Positions 21,738 to 32,217 are shown, numbered from the stretch's first letter. The stretch is 64,000 nucleotides of DNA from Vibrio astriarenae (GCF_010587385.1 NZ_CP047475.1:2294001-2358000); one strand, 5' to 3'. Program-made: numbers and translations. The notes: a model not told the origin generated them from the letters alone.

Positions 21738-22295
21738 TTAAACTTCCATCAACTCTTTTTCTTTTGCTGCTAGCACTTCGTCTACTTTCTTAACAGCAAC
21801 GTCAGTCAACTTTTGAATCTCGTCTTGTGCTTTACGATCTTCATCTTCAGAGATTTCTTTGTCTTTCAGAAGCGCTTTAAGATCGTTGTTTGCGTCACGA
21901 CGGATGTTACGGATAGCAACACGGCCACCTTCAGCTTCACCACGAACGATTTTAACTAGGTCTTTACGACGCTCTTCCGTTAGCGGTGGAAGTGGAACGC
22001 GGATGATTGTGCCAGCAGACATTGGGTTTAGGCCAAGGTCTGAAGTCATGATCGCTTTTTCAACTTTAGGCGTTAGCTCTTTGTCGAAAACAGTGATTGC
22101 TAGAGTACGTGCATCTTCAGCAACAACGTTAGCTACTTGGTTTAGAGGCGTTGGTGCACCGTAGTACTCTACAGAGATACCAGCCAGTAGGCTTGGGTGT
22201 GCACGACCAGTACGTACTTTAGATAGAGTGTTACGTAGAGCTTCAACGCTCTTGTCCATGCGCTCTTGAGCGTCTTGTTTGATCTCGTTAATCAC
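21738..22295 (-). CDS. frr: Ribosome recycling factor
   Basis: With EF-G splits the post-termination ribosome. 185 residues, standard length, with [20 protein letters not shown] and [24 protein letters not shown] helices. The start codon is GTG, preceded by AAGGTGAG. Downstream of pyrH. Confidence 0.98.
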   Translation of the reverse strand: MINEIKQDAQERMDKSVEALRNTLSKVRTGRAHPSLLAGISVEYYGAPTPLNQVANVVAEDARTLAITVFDKELTPKVEKAIMTSDLGLNPMSAGTIIRVPLPPLTEERRKDLVKIVRGEAEGGRVAIRNIRRDANNDLKALLKDKEISEDEDRKAQDEIQKLTDVAVKKVDEVLAAKEKELMEV

Positions 22296-22400
22296 AATCT
22301 CACCTTAATCATCTTATTTCTATGCCTATGCGCAATTTATAAGCAGCATAGGAAGAATGAGGGTCTAATAGAACTGAATTTTGACATTCTATCAGAACTC

Positions 22401-22430
22401 AAAGGCTTGGGGGAATCTCCACAAGCCTTT
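22401..22430 (-). terminator. Hairpin after pyrH
   Basis: A 9-bp stem (AAAGGCTTG / CAAGCCTTT) with an inner GGGGGA/TCTCC pairing, 13 bases past the pyrH stop. Little T run follows. Confidence 0.5.
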
Positions 22431-22442
22431 CTTTATCAGAGT

Positions 22443-23174
22443 TTACTCTGCGTCACTAATTAGCGTGCCTTCAGCTTCACCCATCACAACACGACGAAGT
22501 GCACCAGGCTTGTTCATGTTGAATACACGAATTGGCATTTTGTGGTCACGAGCAAGAGTGAACGCAGCAAGATCCATTACTTTTAGCTCTTTATCTAGAA
22601 CTTCAGCATAAGATAGGTGTGAAAGTAGTTCAGCATCTGGGTTTGCTACCGGGTCAGACGTGAAAACACCGTCAACTTTTGTTGCTTTAAGAACAACGTC
22701 AGCTTCGATTTCAATACCACGTAGACACGCTGCTGAATCTGTAGTGAAGAACGGGTTACCTGTACCTGCAGAGAAAATCACTACACGGCCAGTACGCAGT
22801 TGGCTGATAGCATCTGCCCAGTTGTAGTCATCACACACACCGTTAAGTGGGATTGCAGACATTACGCGAGCGTTGACGTATGCACGGTGCAGTGCATCAC
22901 GCATTGCTAGGCCATTCATTACTGTTGCTAGCATACCCATGTGGTCACCAACAACGCGGTTCATGCCTGCTTCAGCAAGGCCTGCACCACGGAAAAGGTT
23001 ACCACCACCGATAACCACACCTACTTGAACACCTAGTTCAACCAGTTCTTTTACTTCTTGAGCCATACGGTCAAGAACCGTAGGGTCAATACCGAAACCT
23101 TCTTCACCTTGAAGAGCTTCACCGCTCAGTTTTAATAGGATACGTTGATATGCTGGTTTAGGGTTTGTAGCCAT
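22443..23174 (-). CDS. pyrH: Uridylate kinase
   Basis: Phosphorylates UMP to UDP; an amino acid kinase-fold hexamer. 243 residues with [28 protein letters not shown] and [23 protein letters not shown] lies upstream of the ATG. Between tsf and frr, the common bacterial order. Confidence 0.98.
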   Translation of the reverse strand: MATNPKPAYQRILLKLSGEALQGEEGFGIDPTVLDRMAQEVKELVELGVQVGVVIGGGNLFRGAGLAEAGMNRVVGDHMGMLATVMNGLAMRDALHRAYVNARVMSAIPLNGVCDDYNWADAISQLRTGRVVIFSAGTGNPFFTTDSAACLRGIEIEADVVLKATKVDGVFTSDPVANPDAELLSHLSYAEVLDKELKVMDLAAFTLARDHKMPIRVFNMNKPGALRRVVMGEAEGTLISDAE

Positions 23175-23273
23175 GGAGTTTACCTTCCAGTAGAGAGTGA
23201 TTGTTTAACAGTCATAGATTGAGACTGTGACAATCTCAATTTATGACCGCTAAGCACGAAGCGTAGCCATCTC

Positions 23274-23303
23274 AAAAAAAGACCGCAGCCAAGGCTACGG
23301 TCT
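23274..23303 (-). terminator. Intrinsic terminator after tsf
   Basis: A GACCG-containing stem (GACCGCAGCC / GGCTACGGTC, one mismatch) followed on the minus strand by TTTTTTT. A strong terminator closing rpsB-tsf. Confidence 0.88.
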
Positions 23304-23326
23304 AGAATTCAAGCAATCAAAAAAGA

Positions 23327-24169
23327 TTAACCTTTTTGAACCGCTGCAACTTCGTCAGCGAAGCTCATTTCTTCAGCTTTCTCGATGCCTTCACCAACTT
23401 CTAGACGTACGAAGTTAACAACAGAAGCACCGCGCTCTTTTAGGATTTCGCCAACAGATTTCTTAGGTTCCATAACGAACGCTTGACCTGTTAGAGAGAT
23501 TTCGCCAGTGAACTTCTTCATGCGGCCAACAACCATCTTCTCAGCGATTTCTGCAGGCTTGCCTTCGTTCATTGCGATTTCAACTTGAACCGCTTTCTCT
23601 TTTTCTACTACGTCTGCAGGTACGTCTTCTGGGTTAACGAACTCTGGACGAGAAGCAGCAACGTGCATTGCAACGTGCTTAAGAGTTTCAGCGTCGCCAG
23701 CACCAGCAACAACAACACCGATTTTCTCACCGTGACGGTAAGTAGAAACAACTTCACCTTCAACGTATTCTACGCGACGGATGTTGATGTTTTCACCGAT
23801 TTTAGCAACTAGAGCTACGCGAGTTTCTTCAAACTTAGCTTGTAGTTCTTCAACAGATGCTTTAGAAGCTAGAGCGTCAGCAGCAACTTCTTCTGCGAAT
23901 GCAGTGAAGCTTGCGTCTTTAGCAACGAAGTCAGTTTGGCAGTTAACTTCAAGAAGAACAGCTACGCCGTTTTCTTCTTTGATGATGATTGCGCCTTCAG
24001 CAGCTACGTTACCTGCTTTCTTAGCAGCTTTAGCAGCACCAGATTTACGCATGTTTTCGATTGCTAGTTCGATGTCGCCGTTCGTTTCGTTCAGCGCTTT
24101 TTTACAATCCATCATGCCTGCGCCAGTGCGGTCGCGCAGTTCTTTAACTAGAGCAGCAGTTACAGCCAT
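23327..24169 (-). CDS. tsf: Elongation factor Ts
   Basis: Guanine nucleotide exchange factor for EF-Tu. 280 residues: UBA-like N-terminus ([22 protein letters not shown]), the TDFVAKD motif that reaches into EF-Tu, then the core and coiled-coil. Codon use is highly biased, as expected for a translation factor. Downstream of rpsB. Confidence 0.98.
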   Translation of the reverse strand: MAVTAALVKELRDRTGAGMMDCKKALNETNGDIELAIENMRKSGAAKAAKKAGNVAAEGAIIIKEENGVAVLLEVNCQTDFVAKDASFTAFAEEVAADALASKASVEELQAKFEETRVALVAKIGENINIRRVEYVEGEVVSTYRHGEKIGVVVAGAGDAETLKHVAMHVAASRPEFVNPEDVPADVVEKEKAVQVEIAMNEGKPAEIAEKMVVGRMKKFTGEISLTGQAFVMEPKKSVGEILKERGASVVNFVRLEVGEGIEKAEEMSFADEVAAVQKG

Positions 24170-24200
24170 TCTGTATTCCTCGGTTGATTCTATATAAGGT

Positions 24201-24231
24201 AAAAATCAGGGGCCAACTGGAGGCCCCTGAT
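24201..24231 (-). terminator. Attenuator-type hairpin between rpsB and tsf
   Basis: A 10-bp perfect stem (ATCAGGGGCC / GGCCCCTGAT) with a 7-base loop, followed on the minus strand by TTTTTACC. It sits in the rpsB-tsf gap and would lower tsf relative to rpsB by partial termination. Confidence 0.75.
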
Positions 24232-24298
24232 ACTAACTATAACTCAGTTTATGTGAACAGATAATTGCACTCAAACTAAGTGTGACAGAGAGCCGCTA

Positions 24299-25027
24299 TT
24301 ATTCAGCTTCTACAAAACCGTCTTTTTCAGCAGCAACAGCTACGTCTTTGTTGCGACCTTCAGTAACCGCAGATGCAGCAGCGTTTAGGTAAAGCTGTAC
24401 TGCACGGATTGCATCGTCGTTACCTGGGATAACGAAGTCAACGCCGTCTGGGTTAGAGTTAGTATCTACAACTGCGTATACTGGGATACCTAGGTTGTTT
24501 GCTTCTTTAACAGCAATGTGCTCGTGGTCAGCATCGATTACGAATAGAGCGTCTGGTAGGCCGCCCATGTCTTTGATACCACCAAGAGACTTCTCAAGCT
24601 TCTCCATTTCGCGAGTGCGCATTAGAGCTTCTTTCTTAGTTAGTTTCTCGAAAGTACCGTCTTGAGCTTGAGCTTCTAGGTCTTTTAGACGCTTGATAGA
24701 CTGACGAACAGTTTTGTAGTTCGTTAGCATACCGCCTAACCAGCGGTTGTTAACGTAGAACTGGTTGCTAGCGATAGCAGCTTCTTTAACAGCTTCAGAT
24801 GCAGCGCGTTTTGTACCTACGAATAGTACTTTACCTTTCTTCTCGCCAACTTTAGCTAGTTCAGCTAGAGCGTCGTTGAACATTGGTACAGTTTTTTCTA
24901 GGTTGATGATATGAACTTTGTTACGAGCGCCAAAGATGAATGGCTTCATTTTTGGGTTCCAGTAACGAGTCTGGTGACCGAAGTGAACACCAGCTTTTAG
25001 CATATCGCGCATTGATACAGTTGCCAT
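24299..25027 (-). CDS. rpsB: 30S ribosomal protein S2
   Basis: 242 residues, starting [27 protein letters not shown] at ATG 25027 after [17 protein letters not shown] and [20 protein letters not shown] are typical. The frame stays open upstream to 25285, but that part is the structured leader and is not family sequence. Heads the rpsB-tsf operon, divergent from map. Confidence 0.98.
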   Translation of the reverse strand: MATVSMRDMLKAGVHFGHQTRYWNPKMKPFIFGARNKVHIINLEKTVPMFNDALAELAKVGEKKGKVLFVGTKRAASEAVKEAAIASNQFYVNNRWLGGMLTNYKTVRQSIKRLKDLEAQAQDGTFEKLTKKEALMRTREMEKLEKSLGGIKDMGGLPDALFVIDADHEHIAVKEANNLGIPVYAVVDTNSNPDGVDFVIPGNDDAIRAVQLYLNAAASAVTEGRNKDVAVAAEKDGFVEAE

Positions 25028-25190
25028 TTTAAAATCCTCTATGGGGTTAGGCCTCCACATCCCCCATGTATCCGACCCTACCTTAATGGTGGGCACCCCG
25101 GAACATGTGTCGGAATGTGTGTGAAATAATAAATGTGTGTAGAATCTCTCAAAGCATCGCCACTTAGTGAAGACATCAGTGATGATTCCG
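25028..25190 (-). promoter_or_regulatory. Structured rpsB mRNA leader, probable S2 autoregulatory element
   Basis: The 5' untranslated region has pairing potential: CCGAC (25072-25076) with GTCGG (25109-25113), ACAT/ATGT around a run of five Cs, and ATGGGG with CCCCAT next to the AGAGGA ribosome site. Autorepression of rpsB-tsf by S2 at the leader is known in E. coli. That this leader does the same is inference from position and fold. Confidence 0.55.
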
Positions 25191-25196
25191 GCGCGC

Positions 25197-25202
25197 TTTA
25201 TA
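25197..25202 (-). promoter_or_regulatory. rpsB promoter -10 with GC-rich discriminator
   Basis: TATAAA on the minus strand, followed at once by GCGCGCC. A GC-rich discriminator is the known mark of stringently controlled ribosomal promoters. No good -35 hexamer is seen. Confidence 0.5.
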
Positions 25203-25360
25203 CCATATTTTTGCGTATAAAAGCTAGTAAAAAATGATTTTCGCCCTCTAACTGAGGTGTGTAAGGAAATGAGTTCTCTTCTCACTTACACCATTTGGGT
25301 TATCCTGTTAGTATACGCAGCAGAAACCATCCTGCTAACGCAGTCTATTGAGAAAGATCT

Positions 25361-26239
25361 ATGTCAATCAAAATCAAAACTGAACAAGAAATCGAACGTA
25401 TGCGCATAGCGGGTAAGCTAGCCGCTGATATTCTTGAAATGATCGAGCCGCACATCAAAGAAGGTGTGACGACAGAAGAACTGAACCAGATTTGTCACGA
25501 TTACGCTCTAGAGCGTGGCGCTTATTCTGCGCCGCTGGATTATCACGGTTTCCCGAAATCTATCTGTACATCGATCAACCACATCGTATGCCACGGCATT
25601 CCAGCATCACAAGATGAGAAAGGCAGCAATGGCCAAATCAAGCCCGCTGTACTTAAAAGCGGTGACATCATTAACGTTGATATCACCGTGATTATTCCTG
25701 ACGACGAAAATGCCGACCTAAGCACTCGCCCAGCAGGTTACCACGGTGACACCTCTAAAATGTTCCTGGTTGGTGACGTGTCTCCAGCCGATAAGCGCCT
25801 ATGCATGGTCGCTCAAGAAGCACTCTACATCGGTATGCGCAAAGTAAAACCTGGTGCAACTGTAGGCGATATTGGCACTGCAATTGAGAAGTACATTAAA
25901 GAGAACAATAAGAAGAACCCACGTAACAAGTTCTCTATTGTTAAAGACTTCTGTGGTCACGGTATCGGTAACGAGTTCCATGAAGAGCCGCAAGTTGTGC
26001 ATTACAAAAATGCCGACCGCCGCGTACTGAAAGAAGGTATGTGTTTCACGATTGAGCCGATGATCAATGCCGGTAAATTTGGCTGTAGTGTTGATGCTGA
26101 AGATGACTGGACGGTTTACACAGGCGATGGCAAGAACTCTGCTCAATGGGAACACACCATTGTGGTTACAAAAGACGGTTGTGAAGTCCTGACTCTGCGT
26201 TCAGACGACACCATTCCTCGCTTAATGAAGAACGCGTAA
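25361..26239 (+). CDS. map: Methionine aminopeptidase, type I
   Basis: Removes the initiator Met from nascent proteins. Pita-bread metallo-fold with the five ligands visible: Asp107, Asp130, His200, Glu232 and Glu264. At 292 residues it is longer than the 264-residue E. coli enzyme; part of the extra length is an insertion between the two metal aspartates (IIPDDENADLSTRPAGYHGD). Divergent from rpsB and followed by a strong terminator. Confidence 0.97.
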   Translation: MSIKIKTEQEIERMRIAGKLAADILEMIEPHIKEGVTTEELNQICHDYALERGAYSAPLDYHGFPKSICTSINHIVCHGIPASQDEKGSNGQIKPAVLKSGDIINVDITVIIPDDENADLSTRPAGYHGDTSKMFLVGDVSPADKRLCMVAQEALYIGMRKVKPGATVGDIGTAIEKYIKENNKKNPRNKFSIVKDFCGHGIGNEFHEEPQVVHYKNADRRVLKEGMCFTIEPMINAGKFGCSVDAEDDWTVYTGDGKNSAQWEHTIVVTKDGCEVLTLRSDDTIPRLMKNA

Positions 26240-26256
26240 AACCTTCTCCTTCTATA

Positions 26257-26286
26257 AAATATCCCCTTCATGGGGATATTTTTTTA
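26257..26286 (+). terminator. Intrinsic terminator after map
   Basis: AATATCCCC / GGGGATATT with loop TTCAT-type and seven Ts. Strong. Confidence 0.9.
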
Positions 26287-26346
26287 TCTACATCAACCTC
26301 AAGCTTTTGATAGAGTAAGTTATCTTAGCTTGCACGGAATGCGCTT

Positions 26347-28971
26347 ATGTCTTTTCAATCACCTATTACATTAGAAGATCAACAGATCTCAATTTCAGTC
26401 TTGAAAGACCAACTCGAACAGTTTGCTGATTGCCAAAAAGAGCAGTTTCTTGAACATCAGCCTGTTACCGACCTTGTACTCGGCCGCTCACACTACATGG
26501 ATAAGTTGCTCGAGCGCCTGTGGCAACACTACGACTTCCACACCCTTCCTCACATCGCACTTGTCGCCGTTGGCGGTTACGGGCGTGGTGAGCTACACCC
26601 ATTGTCTGACATTGATATTCTGATCGTGTCAAAGCTCACACTGCCTGAACACTTGGAAGCAAAAGTCAGTGAATTTATTACTCTGCTTTGGGACCTGCGT
26701 TTGGAAGTCGGACATGCGGTGCGCACGGTCAAGCAGTGTGCCGATATTGCGAAAGATGACCTGACGGTTGCGACCAACCTTCAAGAAGCTCGTCTGCTTT
26801 GTGGCTGCCAAGAAACGTTTTCACTTCTTCAAAATGAAATTGACTCAGAGGACTTTTGGCCAAGTGATGTCTTCTACCAAGCCAAAGTCGAGGAGCAGAA
26901 AGAGCGCCATGCTCGCTACCATGACACGACTTACAACCTTGAGCCTGATATCAAATCCACCCCTGGCGGTCTGCGTGATATTCACACACTAAGTTGGGTC
27001 GCTCGACGCCACTTTGGCGCCACCTCACTCCTCGAGATGAGCCGTCACGGCTTTCTAACGGATGCGGAATACCGCGAGCTGGTTGAATGTCAGGACTTTT
27101 TATGGCGAGTACGATTTGCCCTGCATATTGACCTTCGCCGCTATGACAATCGTTTGACCTTTGCGCATCAAGCCAATGTTGCCGAGCACCTTGGCTACGT
27201 GGGTGAAGGTAACCGTGGCGTTGAAATGATGATGAAAGAGTTCTATCGCACCTTGCGTCGAGTGGCTGAACTCAACAAAATGCTATTAAAGATCTTCGAC
27301 CAAGCGATTCTCAACAACGGGGTGGTCCAAGACGCTATCGTATTAAGTGATGACTTTCAGCGCCGCGGGAAATTGATCGAGGCGCGTAAACCTGCCCTAT
27401 TCCAAGCAAGGCCAGACACTATCCTCGATATGTTCATTCATATCGCCAATGATTCAACCATTGAGGGTGTCGCGCCAGCGACAATGCGTCAGCTTCGCAC
27501 AGCAAGACGACGACTCAACAAGTTTTTGCATCAAATGCCTGAAGCTCGTGAAAAGTTCATGTCACTGTGTCGTCATCCGAACTCATTGCATAAGGCCTTC
27601 AGCTTGATGCACAAGCTTGGCGTGCTATCGGCCTACTTGCCACAATGGAGTCAAATTGTCGGCCAAATGCAGTTCGACCTGTTCCACGTTTATACGGTAG
27701 ATGAGCACAGTATTCGCTTGCTGAAGCACATTAACGGCTTTAGCTATGCGAAAAACCGCGATAAGCACCCGATATGTTGTGAAGTATTCCCAAGAATCCA
27801 GAAAAAAGAGCTACTGATCATCGCTGCTGTTTTTCATGATATCGGCAAAGGGCGTGGCGGCGACCACTCTGAGATTGGCGCCATTGAAGCCTATGACTTC
27901 TGTATTGAGCATGGGTTATCTAAACCAGAGTCAAAGCTGGTCTCTTGGCTGGTACAGAATCACCTACTGATGTCGGTGACTGCCCAACGCCGTGATATCT
28001 ATGATCCCGAAGTGATCACCGAGTTTGCCAAAAAAGTCCGTGACGAAGAGTACCTCGAGTACCTAGTTTGTTTAACCGTAGCGGATATCTGTGCCACCAA
28101 CCCAGAACTATGGAACAGTTGGAAGCGCACTCTGCTGGCAGAGCTGTTTTATTCAACTCAAAGAGCGCTGCGCCGAGGTTTAGAAAATCCTGTGGACGTG
28201 CGGGATCGTATTCGCCATAACCAACACCTAGCGTCTGCTATCTTGCGTAAAGAGGGCTTTACTGCGCGTGAGATCGAAGTGTTGTGGCAACGATTTAAAG
28301 CAGATTACTTCCTTCGCCATACGCATAAGCAGATTGCATGGCATGGTAGCCACTTGCTCAAACACGAGAACCCTGAACACCCACTGGTCTTAATCAGCAA
28401 GAAACCAACCCGTGGCGGCACTGAGGTCTTCGTATACAGCAAAGACCAAACCGCGCTATTTGCGACTGTGGTTGCTGAACTCGATAGACGTAACTTTAAC
28501 GTCCATGATGCACAGGTGATGGTGAGTAAAGATGGCTTTGTCCTCGATACCTTTATGGTGCTCGACCAACATGGGGAGCCGATTGATGAGAGCCGTCACA
28601 AAGCAGTCATTAAGCATATTACCCATGTGCTTACCGATGGCCGCCCGACCAAAATCAAGACAAGGCGCGCGCCAAGGAACCTTAAACACTTTAAAGTTAA
28701 AACCCGAGTTGATTTCTTGCCCACCAAGAGTAAGAAACACACCTTTATTGAGTTTGTGGCGCTCGATACCCCAGGGCTACTGGCCAAGGTGGGTGCGACT
28801 TTTGCTGAGCATAACGTCAATATTCACGCTGCCAAAATCACCACCATTGGTGAGCGTGCTGAAGACTTCTTTATTGTCACTGGCCCAAATGGCGGCAAAC
28901 TCGATGAAGAGCAGGAACAACAACTGTCCGATAGCCTGAAAGCACGAGTGAAAGAGCTGATTCCAGAATAA
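26347..28971 (+). CDS. glnD: PII uridylyltransferase / uridylyl-removing enzyme
   Basis: Bifunctional glutamine sensor that adds UMP to or removes it from Tyr51 of PII. 874 residues: nucleotidyltransferase domain (GGYGRGELHPLSDIDIL), helical linker, HD hydrolase domain (VFHDIGKGRGGDHSEIG), and two C-terminal ACT domains (from about 695 and 800) that bind glutamine. Its substrate GlnB is encoded at 3.0-3.35 kb of this window. Follows map, as in enterobacteria. Confidence 0.98.
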   Translation: MSFQSPITLEDQQISISVLKDQLEQFADCQKEQFLEHQPVTDLVLGRSHYMDKLLERLWQHYDFHTLPHIALVAVGGYGRGELHPLSDIDILIVSKLTLPEHLEAKVSEFITLLWDLRLEVGHAVRTVKQCADIAKDDLTVATNLQEARLLCGCQETFSLLQNEIDSEDFWPSDVFYQAKVEEQKERHARYHDTTYNLEPDIKSTPGGLRDIHTLSWVARRHFGATSLLEMSRHGFLTDAEYRELVECQDFLWRVRFALHIDLRRYDNRLTFAHQANVAEHLGYVGEGNRGVEMMMKEFYRTLRRVAELNKMLLKIFDQAILNNGVVQDAIVLSDDFQRRGKLIEARKPALFQARPDTILDMFIHIANDSTIEGVAPATMRQLRTARRRLNKFLHQMPEAREKFMSLCRHPNSLHKAFSLMHKLGVLSAYLPQWSQIVGQMQFDLFHVYTVDEHSIRLLKHINGFSYAKNRDKHPICCEVFPRIQKKELLIIAAVFHDIGKGRGGDHSEIGAIEAYDFCIEHGLSKPESKLVSWLVQNHLLMSVTAQRRDIYDPEVITEFAKKVRDEEYLEYLVCLTVADICATNPELWNSWKRTLLAELFYSTQRALRRGLENPVDVRDRIRHNQHLASAILRKEGFTAREIEVLWQRFKADYFLRHTHKQIAWHGSHLLKHENPEHPLVLISKKPTRGGTEVFVYSKDQTALFATVVAELDRRNFNVHDAQVMVSKDGFVLDTFMVLDQHGEPIDESRHKAVIKHITHVLTDGRPTKIKTRRAPRNLKHFKVKTRVDFLPTKSKKHTFIEFVALDTPGLLAKVGATFAEHNVNIHAAKITTIGERAEDFFIVTGPNGGKLDEEQEQQLSDSLKARVKELIPE

Positions 28972-29011
28972 GCGATCTCGTGCACAACTTGTTGGATATT
29001 CTCCATTTGAT

Positions 29012-29037
29012 GTGGGTACACCCTATCGCGTACCCAC
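29012..29037 (+). terminator. Hairpin after glnD
   Basis: GTGGGTAC / GTACCCAC with a 10-base loop, then TTCTACTGTT. Likely ends glnD transcription. Confidence 0.55.
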
Positions 29038-29132
29038 TTCTACTGTTACAGTGAAAGCTATAACAATTATTTCACGCTCGTTTACATTGCTGTAGCGTGT
29101 GGAAGAATCGATCAGTCACAGAGAGGTCCGTT

Positions 29133-29516
29133 ATGTTTCCAAACCTCACCGGTTTAGGTATCCAAGATCCAAAACAAATTGAACGCTACTCTTTACGCCA
29201 AGAGGCGCACAAAGACGTACTAAAAATCTATTTCCGTAAGCAAAAAGGCGAGCTGTTCGCAAAAAGCGTCAAGTTCAAATATCCACGCCAAGTAAAGCAT
29301 GTGTTGGTGGATAGCAGCAGTCATCAATACAAAGAAGTGACCGAGATTAATCGTAATCTTACCCTAGTCATCGATGAGCTGAACAAAATCACGAAACCTG
29401 CACCAGCGGGTGAAGTGGATGTGAAGAAGAAGATTTTGAGTGACTTACGTCATTTAGAGAAAGTGGTTTCAAGCAAAATTGCAGAAATTGAAGCCGATCT
29501 AGAAAAGCTAAAATAG
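29133..29516 (+). CDS. yaeH: YaeH-like protein (UPF0325/DUF3461)
   Basis: A 127-residue soluble protein of unknown function. It shares with E. coli YaeH the [26 protein letters not shown] and C-terminal [13 protein letters not shown] blocks, the last a likely coiled coil. The start ATG 29133 follows GAGAGG by 6 bases. In E. coli the gene lies in the same map-glnD-dapD neighbourhood; dapD is absent between here. Confidence 0.88.
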   Translation: MFPNLTGLGIQDPKQIERYSLRQEAHKDVLKIYFRKQKGELFAKSVKFKYPRQVKHVLVDSSSHQYKEVTEINRNLTLVIDELNKITKPAPAGEVDVKKKILSDLRHLEKVVSSKIAEIEADLEKLK

Positions 29517-29535
29517 CAGCGATATCATTTAAATG

Positions 29536-29574
29536 AGAATACAGAATACTAAACTCAGTATTCTGTATTCTGTC
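29536..29574. terminator. Bidirectional terminator between yaeH and pgpA
   Basis: A 15-bp perfect stem (AGAATACAGAATACT / AGTATTCTGTATTCT) with a 6-base loop, between two convergent genes. TGTCTTT follows on the plus strand. Confidence 0.8.
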
Positions 29575-29594
29575 TTTCGAACTCTGTTACCAGA

Positions 29595-30098
29595 CTACAT
29601 CCAACCAGCGAAATGCCCCACAGCGACCAAAGCCACCGCTGACATGATCCCTGCCACAATATCATCAATCATAATCCCTAAACCGCCATGGACGCGCTTA
29701 TCTAACCAGCCAATTGGCCACGGCTTCACCATATCGAAAAAGCGAAACAGCACGAAGCCTGCACCGAGCCATTTCCAGTCAAACGGTGAAATCGCCAATA
29801 GTGGAACCACGAACATCGTAATCCAAAAGCCGGCAAACTCATCCCAAACGATAGAGCCATGGTCATGCACCCCCATGTCGTCAGACGTTTTTTGGCAGAT
29901 GGTGATACCAACAATACACGAGGCAATCACTGCGAATACATATAACCAGATAGGTAGCTGTACCAGAACGAGATAGAAAGGAATGGCGGCCACTGTACCC
30001 ATTGTTCCTGGCACGATCGGTGATAGACCGCTACCAAAACCTGTCGCGAGTAGGTGCCAAGGATTACGCATAGAAAGAAGTTGTTTTGGGTTTGTCAT
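29595..30098 (-). CDS. pgpA: Phosphatidylglycerophosphatase A
   Basis: Membrane phosphatase that converts PGP to phosphatidylglycerol. 167 residues from ATG 30098 (MTNPKQLLSMRNP); the ATG overlaps the thiL stop. The GSGLSPIVPGTMGT, WDEFAGFWITM and FRFFDMVKPWPI...DDIVAG motifs are typical, with about four membrane segments. thiL-pgpA adjacency is common in gammaproteobacteria. Confidence 0.95.
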   Translation of the reverse strand: MTNPKQLLSMRNPWHLLATGFGSGLSPIVPGTMGTVAAIPFYLVLVQLPIWLYVFAVIASCIVGITICQKTSDDMGVHDHGSIVWDEFAGFWITMFVVPLLAISPFDWKWLGAGFVLFRFFDMVKPWPIGWLDKRVHGGLGIMIDDIVAGIMSAVALVAVGHFAGWM

Positions 30099-31069
30099 TA
30101 GGTTTCCTTGAAATGATCGTAACCAGAGATAGGCCAATCTAATAGCTCACCACTGGCGTGTAACTCAAACTGCTCTTGTGGGCGGATCTGACCAATACAG
30201 GTCACTTGCACACCGCAGTGTGCGGTGGCTGTATCCACCACGCCTTTGTGCTCTTCCGGTACGGTAAAGCAGAGCTCATACTCTTCGCCACTAGTTAATG
30301 CATACTGTTGTGCCATACGCTTATCGTCGACAAACTGAATCAGCTCTTTCGATAGAGGAAGCGCATCGACATCTAGAGAAACACCCACTTGCGACGCTTT
30401 TAATATGTGTTGCACATCAGAAATCAAACCGTCCGATATATCAATCGCCGAGCTCGCATACGGCAGCATTGCCTGCCCAACCAACACCCTAGGTGTTGCA
30501 TGAAAGTGACGGTGGAGAAGTTCATCCGCATAAGGTTTACTTTGACACTGGGAATCTAACACAACGTCCAGCCCAGCTTTACTGTCACCCAGCTCTCCTG
30601 TGACGTACACCCAATCGCCTATTTTGGCGCCATTGCGGCGCAACGCTCTCTCTTTTGGTACGAACCCTTGAACGGTCAAGGTAATGCTCAAAGGGCCTTT
30701 GGTTGTATCACCACCGATGAGCTGAACGCCAAAGTAATCAGCCAGTTCAAAGAAAGCATCACAAAAGGGTTTTAGCCACGATTCGTCAGGCTCTGGCATG
30801 GTTAAAGCCAATGATACCCACGCAGGTGTTGCCCCCATCGCCGCAAGGTCGCTCAGGTTAGAAGCGAGAGCCTTATGTGCAACCCATGCTGCCGGAGCAT
30901 CGGCAAGAAAGTGAGTTCCCGCGACAAGCGTATCAGTACTGATTGCAATCGAGACATTCTCTGGCATTTCCACCAGCGCACAATCGTCCCCAGCGGCGAG
31001 CAACACATCTTTGCGCTGTGACTGACGATCGACGAAGTATTTATTGATTAGGTTAAATTCACCCGTCAT
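30098..31069 (-). CDS. thiL: Thiamine-monophosphate kinase
   Basis: Makes thiamine diphosphate, the active cofactor. PurM-like ATP fold with GDDCALVEMP, DTLVAGTHF, SNLSDLAAMGA and IDISDGLISD. ATG 31069 (MTGEFNLINKYF) gives 323 residues; the open frame reaches 31126. Downstream of nusB and its terminator, so some read-through or its own promoter must serve it. Confidence 0.97.
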   Translation of the reverse strand: MTGEFNLINKYFVDRQSQRKDVLLAAGDDCALVEMPENVSIAISTDTLVAGTHFLADAPAAWVAHKALASNLSDLAAMGATPAWVSLALTMPEPDESWLKPFCDAFFELADYFGVQLIGGDTTKGPLSITLTVQGFVPKERALRRNGAKIGDWVYVTGELGDSKAGLDVVLDSQCQSKPYADELLHRHFHATPRVLVGQAMLPYASSAIDISDGLISDVQHILKASQVGVSLDVDALPLSKELIQFVDDKRMAQQYALTSGEEYELCFTVPEEHKGVVDTATAHCGVQVTCIGQIRPQEQFELHASGELLDWPISGYDHFKET

Positions 31070-31167
31070 GGAGATTACTTCCCTAGCCATGCTTGAATAA
31101 GCCGCCATTGTAGCGAGCTCAAGCAAATCTCGAAACCTGTTATCGTGAATAGATGTTCGCTAGATAA

Positions 31168-31198
31168 CAAAAAAGGCCAGTGAACACACTGACCTTTT
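31168..31198 (-). terminator. Intrinsic terminator after nusB
   Basis: AAAAGG-C-CAGTG / CACTG-A-CCTTTT with one mismatch and a long T run on the minus strand. Separates rib-nusB from thiL-pgpA. Confidence 0.8.
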
Positions 31199-31235
31199 CA
31201 AACTAATGACTCAGAGATTCTGAGACAATTCGTAA

Positions 31236-31706
31236 TTACTTTTTCTTACGAACGTGCGGTGCTGCTTTATCAAGAACACCGTTTACAAACTTATGGCTGT
31301 CTTCCGAGCCAAACGCTTTTGCAAGTTCGATCGCTTCGTTGATAACAACTTTGAATGGCACATCTTCACGACGTGTCATTTCGTACATTGCTAGACGAAG
31401 CAGCGCAAGTTCCATTTTGTCTAGATCTTGCATTGGACGTGATGTGTAAGGACGAATCTTACTGTCCAACTCGTTGTGACTCAGTACGACACCAGTCAAA
31501 AGATCACGGAAGTACGCCACGTCAGTTTCAGGTGCAGACAGTGCTGGTTCAGAGGCGTGGTGCTCCTCTTCTTCGTATTTACCACCTGATAAGAATTGCT
31601 CTTCAATGTTAGCAACATTTTCTTTTGTAATTTGCCAAGAATAAATTGCTTGTAGAGCAAATTGACGTGCATTACGACGTGCGGCTGGTTTCACACTGGC
31701 CCCCAT
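31236..31706 (-). CDS. nusB: Transcription antitermination protein NusB
   Basis: With NusE/S10 binds boxA RNA in rRNA operons. 156 residues, all helical, starting [22 protein letters not shown] and ending [16 protein letters not shown]. The ATG overlaps the ribH stop (TAATG), so it is translationally coupled to riboflavin synthesis, a widespread arrangement. Confidence 0.97.
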   Translation of the reverse strand: MGASVKPAARRNARQFALQAIYSWQITKENVANIEEQFLSGGKYEEEEHHASEPALSAPETDVAYFRDLLTGVVLSHNELDSKIRPYTSRPMQDLDKMELALLRLAMYEMTRREDVPFKVVINEAIELAKAFGSEDSHKFVNGVLDKAAPHVRKKK

Positions 31707-32176
31707 TAGGAATCGATTTCTGAAAGAACGTTAATCATTTCAAGTGCGCTTAGTGCAGCCTCTGCACCTTTATTACCCGCCTTGGTTCCCGCGCGCTCAA
31801 TGGCTTGGTCGATAGTATCTACAGTCAGTACGCCAAATGCCACTGGCAGGCTGTACTCTAGAGATACTTGAGCTAGACCTTTGTTACATTCACTGCAAAC
31901 GTAGTCAAAGTGTGGTGTACCACCACGGATCACAGTACCAAGAGAAACAATCGCATCGAACTTGCCTGTTTTCGCAACGCGCTGAGCTACCAATGGTAGT
32001 TCAACTGCACCAGGACAACGAACAACGGTAATGTTCTCTTCACTAACTTGTCCATGACGCTTTAAAGTGTCGATAGCACCAGACAGTAAGCTTTCGTTAA
32101 TAAAGCTGTTAAAACGAGAAATAACGATCGCAATTTTTGCATTTGGAGCTGGGAAACCACCCTCGATCACTTTCAT
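31706..32176 (-). CDS. ribH: 6,7-dimethyl-8-ribityllumazine synthase
   Basis: Penultimate riboflavin step, forming 60-mers in many bacteria. 156 residues from ATG 32176, with GGAAGG upstream. [29 protein letters not shown] and [15 protein letters not shown] are diagnostic. The frame is open to 32242 but lacks support there. Confidence 0.97.
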   Translation of the reverse strand: MKVIEGGFPAPNAKIAIVISRFNSFINESLLSGAIDTLKRHGQVSEENITVVRCPGAVELPLVAQRVAKTGKFDAIVSLGTVIRGGTPHFDYVCSECNKGLAQVSLEYSLPVAFGVLTVDTIDQAIERAGTKAGNKGAEAALSALEMINVLSEIDS

Positions 32177-32217
32177 AAGCCTTCCTTTAACTACATTCAT
32201 CAAGTGAGAATCGCCGG

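Noticed and set aside
24299..25285. N-terminally extended S2 protein
   Set aside because: The extra 86 codons are the structured leader and promoter; S2 homologues start at [10 protein letters not shown] after a good ribosome site.
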